Below are positions 31,912 to 41,176 of a stretch of DNA of 64,000 bases, piece after piece. Position 1 is the first letter of the stretch. Every line of letters starts with the position of its first letter. The notes under the pieces were generated by a model. That model saw nothing but the letters and a program-made list of their open reading frames with translations. It searched no databases and was not told the DNA's origin. A program made the translations under genes and the position numbers. Source of the stretch: Closterium sp. NIES-65. Lineage: Eukaryota > Streptophyta > Zygnematophyceae > Desmidiales > Closteriaceae. The DNA lies in the NCBI GenBank assembly GCA_948144175.1, contig CANXME010000231.1, forward strand, positions 1-64,000, read 5' to 3'.

Positions 31912-34900
31912 TCACAGTAGGGGCGCCGCCCTCATGGCGCCCTCGTCGCACAGCTCCTCATCAGCTCCCAGCTCTTCCTCTGCTCCCAGCCCATCGTCTG
32001 CTCCCAGCACCTCCTTAGCGCCCACTCCTCCTCCTATGGCCATTCCCACCCCTGCGCCCACTCCTCCCCATGGCCCCACTCTTTCCACAGCTCCCACTCC
32101 TTCCCCTGTGCCCGTTCCCCTTGGTCCCACCCCTCCTCTTGCACCGAGCCTCCCTCCTGATCCCAGTCCTCCTACTGTCATCCCCAGTACTCTTGCTCCC
32201 AGGCCTCCACTGGAGTCAATGCCTTCACCAGCGCCGAGTATTCCCTCCGCGCCCATTCCTCCTCCTGCGCCCATTCCTCCTCCTGCGCCCATTCCTCCTC
32301 CTGCTCCCATTCCCCCTCCTGCGCCCATTCCTCCTCCTGCGCCCATTCCTCTTCTTGCTCCCATTCCTCCTCCTGCGCCCATTCCTCCTCCTGCGCCCAT
32401 TCCTCCTCCTGCTCCCATTCCTCCTCCTGCTCCCATTCCTCCTCCTGCGCCCATTCCTCCTCCTGCGCCCATTCCTCCTCCTGCTCCCATTCCTCCTCCT
32501 GCTCCCATTCCCCCTCCTGCTCCCACTCCTCCTCCTGCTCCCATTTCTCCTCCTGCTCCCAGTCCTCCTCCTGCGCCCATTCTTCCTCCTGCTCCCACTC
32601 CTCCCCCTGCTCCCAGCCCTCCTACTCCTGCACCCAGCCCGCCTCCTGCTCCCAGCCCTAGCCATGATCGTCGCATCCCCCCTACTAGAACCCCCCTCCC
32701 GGCCCCCATTTCCGCCCCTGCTCCCAGCCCTTCAGTTGCCCTCAGCCCGCCTCCTGCACCCAGGCCACGACTTGCCCTCAGGCCTCTTCTTGCTACCACT
32801 CCGCCTCCTGCTGGTATTCCGGCCCGGGCGCCCTCTCCCTCCTCTGCTCCCGTACCCCCCCCTGCTCGCACTCCCCTCCTTGCTCCCATTTCCCCCCCTG
32901 CTCCAACTACCCCCCTTGCTCCCAACCCTTCCAATGCTCCCACTCCCATTCCTCCATCTGCTTGCATTCCGAACCCAGCTCCCTGCCCGGCCCTGGCCCG
33001 CTCCACTCCACCTTCTCCTATTCCGGCCCGTCCGTCCACTTCTCCTTGCCATAACACATCACGTTCGTCGGTGGGCTCGCTCTCGCCGGCAGAGTCGTCT
33101 GTTCTCGCAGCAATATACCATCGTCGTAGCACGTCATTCATCCCCTCAAATGCCACAGCATCTCGCGGGCTCCGAATAAATAGGAGGATGACGTAAAGCT
33201 TTTGCCGGTACGACACGCCTGCCATGGAGGTAAGTATACTCGTGGCGTTCCTCAGAGATATGTTGGCGTCATCTGTGTGGGTGTCTTTAAGAGGGAGTAG
33301 CACACGCAGATGCAACGGGTCATGAGTTCAGCATGGGCAATATTTGCATGCAATCACGAGGGGTTAGTGGTCACCCCGTTGGGGCTCCACACACTACACT
33401 AACTCAAACCAGGTTGCGACAAACAGAGTTGTGTTAAAGCAGTAGTGCGCCAGTGCACCCCACGGTGAATCTATGGCTTGGTTTTGACCAGGTGAAAGAG
33501 ATGGGGGGTAATGTACTTACTCTCTTGCCTGAAGGTGACTCCCTGCTGCAGCACGCTCGCTATAGCTGTCATATTATCGCCGTCCAGGGACCCGCTGCTG
33601 CGACCACTGGACCTGGAACCTTGACCGGGCCCAGACATACTAAGGCGACGCCTTGTGCCGGCACTGCCTGCTTCTCGGACCCCTGAACCCGGGAGGCCGC
33701 CTGCCCTATCTTCCGGCATCGCAGACCCCTGCGACCCCCGAGCAGGCGACGCGGTTGACACTGTCGCGTGGTTTCGTGGTGGAGTCCGCTCCAACACAGG
33801 GCCCAACCAGGGCACGGTAGACGGTCGGGCAGCACGCACTGGTGAGGGCAATGCAGCTGGATCGGGAGATGTGGTGGGTGCGGGGGTGTAGGAGCGGGCT
33901 GCATGTGCGCGCGAGTTGGTGCCAGTTGCAAGGGGGGAAGAATTGTTGGCTGCAGCTGCATTCGCCGGGCCGGGGAACACGGGGGAGGTTGTAGTCGCCG
34001 CTATCACGGGTGGTGGGGTTGTGACAGGGACCCCGGGTAGTGGCTGGTCAGTGGGGTCAAGGTGTTGGCGGGATGGTACCACTGGAATTCTCCTGCGCGG
34101 GGCTGAGGCGCTAGCCGGGGAGGAGGATAAGGCTACAGCGGGCGATGGGGTCCTGTTGTCAGTGGGTAATGGCACTGACGATGTACCGGGCCGGCCTGGT
34201 GAGCACGTTAGACCAGGAGAGTCTCCTGCTTCTGCTGGGGATGCTGTTCCCCCAGCAGCAGGGGATGGAGGGGTTGCATTTGCGCGGGACGGGGTAGATG
34301 AGGCATTGGGAACCTGGCCAGCAGTGGTGATGGGGAAGGGACTGGTGTGGCTAGTGCTCAACCGACGCTGCTGGTGGCTGGGATTGCGGGCGGATGGTCT
34401 TGAAGAACCAGGTTCTCTCTGGACATTATGGCCCCCTGGGTCATCTGAGTATTCCCGGTCAGCGTCACCCGTGGTGACTGCATACAGACCACGTTTCCCC
34501 TCGCCAGAAACTGCCTTCACCCCAAGACTCAGCCACGGTGCGGTGTGGTTTACCCACCTCTTGTAGTCTTTCCAGTTTGGGTGCTGTTTGATTTGCACGG
34601 AGGGTTCCTGCGGGTGAAGGGGGGGTTGGGGGGCGGGGGGTTCGGGATGAGGTAGATGGGGCGTGGCACTGTGTGTTGGGGGGGGGGGGGGGGGGGGGGG
34701 TTTGGTGGATTTAGATGGTGTACTACCAGACTTCCAGCGCCCACATTGTCAATGCAAAGCAACAACAGTGGGGATTTGCAGGGGGTATGTGTGATTGGCG
34801 GGCTCACCACCCATTCGGGGTCGAAGAAGTCACTTTCCGGATTCCAATTCACCCCCGTGCGCACCCATGTCTTCATTTGCTTAATATCCTTGACCCACAG

Positions 34901-35425
34901 CTTCACCGTGTTGAGCCGGGTGCGTAACTGATCCAAGGTGAATCCCAAATCTGGGTGCTCTATGTTCCACCGCAGTTGGATGTCGGGCCAGCATTGGACC
35001 TTCGCGGTCGGGTTCCGGCCAGTGTCCGTCATGGCGCTAATGACAATCTGCAGCAGGTCAGTTGTCAAGTCGTCATCCCATCTGGGTATGGTCCGGGTCC
35101 CTGTAGTGCTGGTTCTTCCGTGTGCATGACTTCCGGATGGTGTAGATTGGGCGCAAGAGGCCTGAGGTGCTTGTGAAGGGCCCTGCGATTCGGCAACAGT
35201 GACTGGTTCAACGGTCGCATGGGGAGTTGGCGGTTGGGGACGTGGAGACACCGGTCTCAGTTCGGTAGGATGACCAGGGACGTAACTCCATGCGTATGGG
35301 GAATGATTCTCCTGCGGCGTATTCATGTCATTCGTGGTAGGTGTCCCCATTGAACCAACGTGTGCCGACATATCAAAGGGCGTGCGGACTCCTGGCTGAT
35401 CGTGCCGTGTCGCCATACCGTCCAC
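31912..35425 (-). CDS. Harbinger MYB/SANT-like DNA-binding partner protein (spliced)
   Basis: Exon 1 35425-34808 starts at ATG 35425 and carries the Myb/SANT-like (trihelix) domain (RWDDDLTTDLLQIVISAM... RLNTVKLWVKDIKQMKTW... ESDFFDPEWV). Intron 34608-34807 (GTGAGC...CGCAG) joins in phase to exon 2 from 34607 (EPSVQIKQHPNWKDYKRWVN), completing the domain, then a Ser/Thr/Pro-rich region. If unspliced, exon 2 ends at a stop at 33471. A strong donor (GTAAGT at 33520) and an acceptor at 33219 are in phase and add exon 3 (VSYRQKLYVILLFIRSP...LRRWYIAAR), which looks like the C-terminal helix of such proteins, then a Gly-rich tail with MGAGGG hexapeptides ending at 31912. Such proteins bind the transposon ends and recruit the nuclease. 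Exons 1-2 are firm; exon 3 is inferred. Confidence 0.75.
32240..32650. repeat. 18-bp minisatellite
   Basis: About 20 tandem copies of CCCATTCCTCCTCCTGCG with C/T and G/T variants, continuing less regularly to about 33000. On the minus strand it encodes MGAGGG repeats (the possible tail of the MYB-like protein); on the plus strand it would encode PIPPPA repeats. It is frame-neutral on both strands. Confidence 0.9.
34678..34700. repeat. Homopolymer G run inside the MYB-like gene intron
   Basis: About 23 consecutive G on the plus strand, preceded by further G-rich sequence from 34619. It lies wholly in the 34608-34807 intron (poly-C in the transcript). Its length is prone to sequencing error. 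Confidence 0.85.
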
Positions 35426-35966
35426 TTTTCTACGTCTAAGTGATGTTGAAATTGCAGGATGCAGTTATGTGGCAGTGACTCTGGTCACTTGGTGAAACGC
35501 CTATTTTGAGCATTGGCGCATGTCCCTATGACGCTATACGAGCTCCACGTATGGCGCACGCTAGCACCAGGTTCGGCATTTGCGCAAGGACAGAGGTAAT
35601 GCGTTCCTTGATATCGCGTTTAATACGCCCTGCCTTGACCGTTTAGGTTTTTCTTCTAACCCTAACGTATCTAGGTGAAGCTCCAGCTAGGTAGTCTGCT
35701 GGCCCACGGTATCGCGATTAGCTGGATCCGTACGACCGCAGCCTTCTTTGGCGACTTTGAGGCGGCATTTTGGTCTAGGATGCTGCGGCAGTTGTCTCCA
35801 TGGCGCGGAGGTATGGCTTACATGTGGAGGTTGGAGTTGTCGAGTAGAATGGGAGCTGTATCGACCCGTAACCGTCGGTTGGTTTTTCATGCCCTTAATT
35901 TGGGCAGCTTAACTTGGGGAAACCGTCCGTTTAGACTATCCCCAAATAGCCCCTCCGTGAGGAATG
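35426..35966. other. Upstream region of the MYB-like gene
   Basis: No gene is seen. It lies between the MYB-like start codon and the nested element at 35970, so it should hold the promoter of the minus-strand gene. No clear TATA box was identified. Confidence 0.5.
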
Positions 35967-35969
35967 GTT

Positions 35970-36813
35970 GGCCCTGTTCGATAGCGAGGGTGACCCATGC
36001 CAGAAAACATTGAGGTGACCTTGTTCCTTGGGCGGGAAACGGTTTGCGACCTCATGCGATGGTGCATAATTCCCGCCAGCGCGAACGACCCACCTGTGAT
36101 CTCCACGGTTTCCCGCCCATCTGCTAAAAGTTGGCGGGAATCTTGACGAGGTACTTTGACACCACAGCGCGCAAGAACAGTAACTCCCCCCTAATGATTA
36201 CAACCCCTCCCTCGTAAAACACCAGACCATTGTCGGACCATTGCCAAAGTTGCTTTTCAACTAAATCGCTTCACTGCCAGACCAATGGGCTATTTAGGGG
36301 TAGTCTAATCAAGCGGTTTCCCTATCTCTAACTGCCCAAAAGTAGGGTAAAGAAAAACAGAGCATGCCCGGTCGAATCTGAGCCTTTTGACTCTTGAGAC
36401 TTGCACATTTCGCAGCTTCGTACTACGTCGCGATTTGTGGAGTCCAGTGCCTTAGCGACATACAGCGAATTAGGAAGTGTGTTTCGCGAATTAGGGTTTC
36501 CTTGCAGAGATGTTCTACGTTGATGGTTTTTTTTTCCCCTACATCCAGCGGTATTTTGTTTTTCGGTTTTTTCCGCCTTCACCTGTCAACTTTGGGGGAA
36601 CCCTCGTCCGCTTCAATGGGCCGTTAGGGTGGAGCTTTTCGACACCCTGCACGGTTGAGTTCGGTGAAACAAGTCGGCGTTGGGGCGGCCAAATAATAAC
36701 ACTGCCGGCCCAGAGGCCCCACTTGCACTTTGTCGCGACCCTCAACCATTTGGGCGACAGGGCCATTCCAAACGGTTGCATCCTGGAAGCCCCAAAAGCT
36801 ATCGAACAGGGCC
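35970..36813. mobile_element. Non-autonomous Harbinger relative (MITE-like), nested
   Basis: Perfect 16-bp inverted repeats GGCCCTGTTCGATAGC at 35970-35985 and 36798-36813, with GTT on both sides (35967-35969, 36814-36816). The TIR differs from that of the host element at only one or two positions. About 110 bp inside its left end matches, inverted, the subterminal DNA of the host's right end (about 36975-37110), so the two belong to one family. No coding capacity was found. 844 bp. Confidence 0.8.
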
Positions 36814-37130
36814 GTTGTGACTTCTCCTGAAAGTAGAAATGGCATTGGTGTCTAGCGGGGGGCTCGTTTTGCCCCGTGGGAGGTCTCTGGTCGAGGTAAT
36901 GATTACGCCGGCAGTCACTTTAGTGTGCGCTTTGGGGCTGTTGATGGTTGTTAGACTTCCCGCCTTGTTTTGGCGTGTGGGCGGGAAACCGTAGCCATCG
37001 CAGGGGTTTCGTTCGCGCGGGCGGGAAATGTGAACCATCGCAAAGCGTCGTATCTAGTTTCCCGCCAGATTCTCTCCACCATTGTCAAATATACCAAACG
37101 CAAACCACCCTGCTATCGAACAGAACCTCT

Positions 37131-38568
37131 GGCTTGTTCGATTCGGGCCCTCCGATTGGCTACGCTACTGATTCGGGCACGGAACAGTTTTCAACCCCTT
37201 CACGCGGCAAAATTTCCCGCCAAGAAGGGGTTTGTAGAGGAGTGCTACACCCAGGAATTACGGGTTCTGAAAAGGGGGCGTGCTGGCGCGTGATTCTAGC
37301 GTCCGACGTGGCGTGAACTTGCTGTGAGATTGACACGATGTGTTCTTGACTGAACTTGACGTTTCATGTGTCACAATGGAAATACAGATACCCTTCTTAA
37401 CCGATAGTTATCTTACAAAACCTCTCACAACCTCTATCATCCTCTTTTTATGTCAAGTGCATGGCCTCCGCGCTGACTGTGGTTGAAGTGACATGCACAG
37501 TTGCCAAGAAACTGTACAATACACCTGGCGAATCTGCCGTTCAGTCGAACAGTTTCTTGCGACGAATCACAGAGGTTATTGCTCTGTGCCTATCCTGGTT
37601 CCAGGCTGTCCTCCTCAAGTTCCCCCACCTCTGGCTTCTGGCCGCACCACTTTCTAGACTTCCGAACCTCCGTTTTCTAGTATCCCGAGCCTGCGTTTCT
37701 TGTCTTCCGAGCCTCCACTTGTGATCATCCCCGTTTAGTATAATTGTCCAGCGTTCGTTTAGCGCGTTTCATTGAGCTTTAAAACGGTGAGGAACGGTTT
37801 TCGAGTATTACCTCCCGACCATTGCGCACCAGACTGAACGCACGAAAACAACCTGCCCTAACAAGCACTCTTAGGAGGAGAATGGCAAGCCCGATAAATC
37901 CGCTAAACAACCCTTCCATGTGAGCATTTTTACCGACTCGGCAGCTTCAGCGCGTCCAGCAATTTCAATTATCCGGTCATGAAACGGTTTTTGTTCGTTA
38001 TGATCAATATTTTCTGCTCAGGGTGAGCGTATTTGAAGGCGTGAGTCGCCTCGCACTGTTAGCGCAATAGATTCTGCTTCCGGCGCCACGCGCTTTCCGT
38101 AGTATGGCGATCGCATCGGATCATATCCCAAGTGATCATCGTAGCCTAGTTCAGATCTCGCCGGAAAGGACATCTCTCCGTTGTTTCGCGACGAGGGAGG
38201 ATTATGAGGAGAGTGAGAGAGTGCCTTGGCTTCCGTCGTTATGGCGTTCGGGCCTCAGTCCACTGGATCACCGTCACGGTGTTTCACCCCAAGCGGCGCC
38301 GCCGCAACGTTCTACAAGGGATTTACAGGACCAGATGCGTGCATTCTCGTTCAAGAAAACTTCTACCAGTTCCGATCGAATATTTGACAAGCGCAGATTA
38401 AGACTTGCTACCGCCGATTTACCTTGAAAAACCCTTCTTTCGTCTTTCGCCCGCGCTCCTATTTTTACCACCTGATATTGTTTCCGCGAGGCGTGCTCAA
38501 GGCTCAACCCGACTCCAATTGGAGTTGTCCCCTCCACTGCCGCCGAGAGTTGCAAGGCTTGAGCAGCA
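37131..38568. other. Region upstream of the 38.6-kb gene, homologous to 52.0-52.9 kb
   Basis: Short blocks match upstream DNA of the second paralog: CACCTGGCGA..CGCCGTT (about 37523 vs 52041), ATATTTTCTGCTCAGG (38010 vs 52336) and ATGGCGATCGCA (38104 vs 52434). The shared ATGGCGATCGCA frame drifts apart within about 60 codons, so it is probably 5' untranslated. No separate gene is seen. Confidence 0.6.
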
Positions 38569-40374
38569 ATGCTTGCAGTCGCGCCGCCATCATCTCGTCG
38601 CCGCGACCACGCGTGCTGCTCGTTTTACGGCCCGCCTGCAGTCCAAATCGACGGCCTAGATTTTCCGTCGGAAGGACTGGCGTCGACGGTCGTGATGGCT
38701 CGTTTCTCCAGCGATCTAGGCGCGCAGAGATTCCCGACGCGCGTGGATGCTTCAAAAGCCGCCGCGGCTGGCGCGCAATCAGTCGCTGGCGCGGGGACAT
38801 TTCTCCTCCCCACGCCTCTGCGCAGTCCGCGCGAAGGCAGCGCGGCGCCCGCCGGGTTCCGCCACCGCCACTGTCACTCGTTCAGCGACTTTCAAGAGTC
38901 CCTAGATGGTGCTTATGATGATTCGCCACGCGTGCCGCACCCGTCTACAGTTGCTGCGGCTTCTGCAGATGCGGCTGCCACCAGTGGTGCTGTCTCAGCG
39001 CTAAGGCTTAACGCCCCGCCCGCCGCTGCAGCGCGAAGTTCCGGACCCCCCACGACTGCTGCTTCTGCGGCTGCTTCTTCTTCTGCTGTTGCTGCTGCTG
39101 TCACGTCTCCGACTGACATGCCGCCTGGTAGAAGCCGGAGCCATGGCTCTGATACCATGGCGCGGCGGCGCCTGACCCGGCACCGGCGCACACAGTCAGT
39201 GGAAGCAGTGATGGAGTACTATGGAGTCACCGAGCAGGCCCTGACTCTGAATCCAACGGGGACTCCAATGGGCCAGGCTCAGGTCAGTTCAGTGAAGCGG
39301 GTCACTTCAACAGGACAGGTCCGTTCAGTGAAACAGGCCGCGTCAATGACTCCCTCATCCTCCTCGCCCTTCCCACGAGTCTACATGGCTGTGCAGTCAC
39401 CGCACGGGTTACGAAGAGCCCGCTCAACTGGAAAGCAGTCTCTCCGTGATGCAGCTACATGCTTTCTGAAGTTGCCTTGCAGCGGCCCCTCCCCCGCCTC
39501 CTCTGTCTCATCGCCGTTGAAACCCCTCTCCGTGAAGCAGTCTCCCCGTGATGCAGCTGAATTCTCTCTGAAGTCGCCTTGCAGCCGCCCCTCGCTCCCT
39601 TCCTCTGCCTCCTCGTTTCCGTCTAAACCCCTGTCCGTGAAGCAGTCTCCCCATGATGCAGCTGCGTGCGCTCTGAAGTCCCCTTGCAGCAGCTTCTCCC
39701 CCCCCTGCCCCGCCTCCTCTGCCTTCTCATCGCTGTCTGAACCCCTCTCTCCTCCTCACCTGTCTACTCCTCCCTTGTCTCCTCCTCCCCTCTCTCCTCC
39801 CCCCCTCTCTCCTCCTCCCCTCTCTGCTCCTCCCCTCTCTGCACCTCCCCTCTCACCTCCTCCCCTCTCTCCTCCTCCCCTCTCTCCTACTCCCTTGTCT
39901 CCTCCTCCCTTATCTCCTCCTCCCCTCTCTCCTCCCTTGTCTTCCCAACCCCTGACCCTGATGTCATCCTCAAAGCCCATCTCTCTGCCGTCACAAACGA
40001 AACTCCCCTTTCGACCGCAACGATCTAAACCTCGCATGAGCTCGTCAGCTTCAGCCCTTTCTTCTCCAGCCGATGCCAATGTGCAGCTGAACTGCACTTT
40101 CAGATTCATAAGTGCAGTAGCTGCTGCATGCACAAGTGAGGACCTTGAAGGCACCCGTGTGCAGGCCACGAGCACGAGTAGGATTACAAGAAGCACTGAT
40201 GGAAGTGACAACAGCTTGGCACCAGGATCACCAAGACAGAAGGTTTCTATCCCGGGTTACAGCAGCACCTGCAATGCAAGCACGTCCTTAATCTCGAAGC
40301 AATTGTGCAAGACGGAACGTTGTGTGCGCTTCAACAAGATTGTGGAAGTGCGGACCTTCTTTGATAGTGTTTAA
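38569..40374 (+). CDS. Unknown Ser/Pro/Ala-rich protein, paralog 1
   Basis: 601 codons in one exon. The start MLAVAP is shared with the second copy at 52946, which supports it. Conserved blocks: PPAVQIDGLD, PTPxRSPREGS, GFRHRxxHSFSDFQ, a basic RRRLxRHRRTxSVEAVME segment near residue 200, SPHGLRRARSxGKQS, and the C-terminus VRFNK(I/M)V(E/Q)VRTFFD. The last contains a V-R-F core preceded by a basic residue, resembling the RVxF docking motif of protein phosphatase 1. Residues about 395-465 are PPLSPPPLS-type repeats. Disorder is likely; no membrane segment or enzyme domain is visible. Function unknown; a regulatory or scaffold role is only a guess. Confidence 0.7.
   Translation: MLAVAPPSSRRRDHACCSFYGPPAVQIDGLDFPSEGLASTVVMARFSSDLGAQRFPTRVDASKAAAAGAQSVAGAGTFLLPTPLRSPREGSAAPAGFRHRHCHSFSDFQESLDGAYDDSPRVPHPSTVAAASADAAATSGAVSALRLNAPPAAAARSSGPPTTAASAAASSSAVAAAVTSPTDMPPGRSRSHGSDTMARRRLTRHRRTQSVEAVMEYYGVTEQALTLNPTGTPMGQAQVSSVKRVTSTGQVRSVKQAASMTPSSSSPFPRVYMAVQSPHGLRRARSTGKQSLRDAATCFLKLPCSGPSPASSVSSPLKPLSVKQSPRDAAEFSLKSPCSRPSLPSSASSFPSKPLSVKQSPHDAAACALKSPCSSFSPPCPASSAFSSLSEPLSPPHLSTPPLSPPPLSPPPLSPPPLSAPPLSAPPLSPPPLSPPPLSPTPLSPPPLSPPPLSPPLSSQPLTLMSSSKPISLPSQTKLPFRPQRSKPRMSSSASALSSPADANVQLNCTFRFISAVAAACTSEDLEGTRVQATSTSRITRSTDGSDNSLAPGSPRQKVSIPGYSSTCNASTSLISKQLCKTERCVRFNKIVEVRTFFDSV
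39765..39945 (+). repeat. Pro/Leu/Ser coding minisatellite in paralog 1
   Basis: About a dozen 15-bp units of the form CCTCCTCCCCTCTCT (PPPLS) in frame within the gene. The second paralog has only about six at 53985-54050, accounting for part of the 93-codon length difference. Confidence 0.85.
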
Positions 40375-40376
40375 TC

Positions 40377-41147
40377 GCTCAGTGTAGGTGTAAAATTGGC
40401 TGGATGGAAAGTTAGGTTGTTTCTGTAGGAATCCTGCTCCATTTTGCGTGTGTTGTCCATGGGATGGTACATATTGTATGGTCCCTCCCCACTCATTTTC
40501 ATTCCTTACCACTCATTCATAGTTTACCTCAGTTTTGAAAAAATGCATCTTGGATGCAATGCTTAGAATCCTCTTTACAAGAATGATACACACAGAGAGT
40601 CCCACGATGAATATTGATCTGTACTGTAGTGTGAAGGCAGTGAATGTACTGAGACACCAACACACAGAAATATAATTCATAACCTCCAGTTACTTAGCAA
40701 GTACGATAAGTGGGTCAGCTTGCGGTGAGGACATAACGCCCGAAATGCCTTCCGATGGACCTCGTGTCATCCCGTGAGTGGTTCCTGCGCCTTGCTTGTC
40801 TGGACATGCATCCATCAATAGAGCCAGCCATCAACGGCGTTTCCTCACCGCCTAAAAACGTGTTCAAAGGGACCGTCAACATATCTCATCTACACGACGA
40901 CAAGAAATGTCGAGCATTGAAATCCGTCAGATGCCCGGTGGCTTCGAACATCTGAGGGCTGAGATATGTCGACCTCATAGATCTGCAATCTTGTGTTCAA
41001 TCTGCCACCTCCGTTTCGTCATGTGTCTCTGGATGTGAAGACGAACCCTTGGATGGAGGTCGTGTCCGGGATGATGTTTGTGATTTCTGCCCTTTATTGA
41101 CGAAGTTGACATTTTCTCTCCAGGTGCCCGTTGACGTTTGATTCATG
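40377..41147. other. Non-coding region downstream of paralog 1
   Basis: AT-rich 3' flank with no gene recognised. It ends at the AAACG TSD of Gypsy 2 (41148-41152) and originally continued at 51191. Confidence 0.6.
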
Positions 41148-41176
41148 AAACGTGTTACGAGTGCAATTGAGTGAAC

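Larger units (their letters stand above)
27712..37127. mobile_element. Two-gene Harbinger-type DNA transposon
   Basis: Terminal inverted repeats of 16 bp: 27712-27727 (GGTCCTGTTCGATAGC) and 37112-37127 (reverse complement GGTTCTGTTCGATAGC), one mismatch, with TCT on both outer sides (27709-27711, 37128-37130) as a 3-bp TSD. Three bases is the Harbinger TSD length, although TWA is the commoner sequence. Inside are a DDE_Tnp_4 nuclease gene (plus) and a MYB/SANT-like gene (minus), the two proteins Harbinger/PIF elements need. A related non-autonomous element is nested at 35970-36813. The rest (29354-31911) is non-coding or captured sequence. Confidence 0.75.

Noticed and set aside
31742..33196. 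484-codon plus-strand frame encoding PIPPPAP repeats
   Set aside because: Produced by an 18-bp satellite that is stop-free on both strands; the minus-strand reading fits a spliced gene better.
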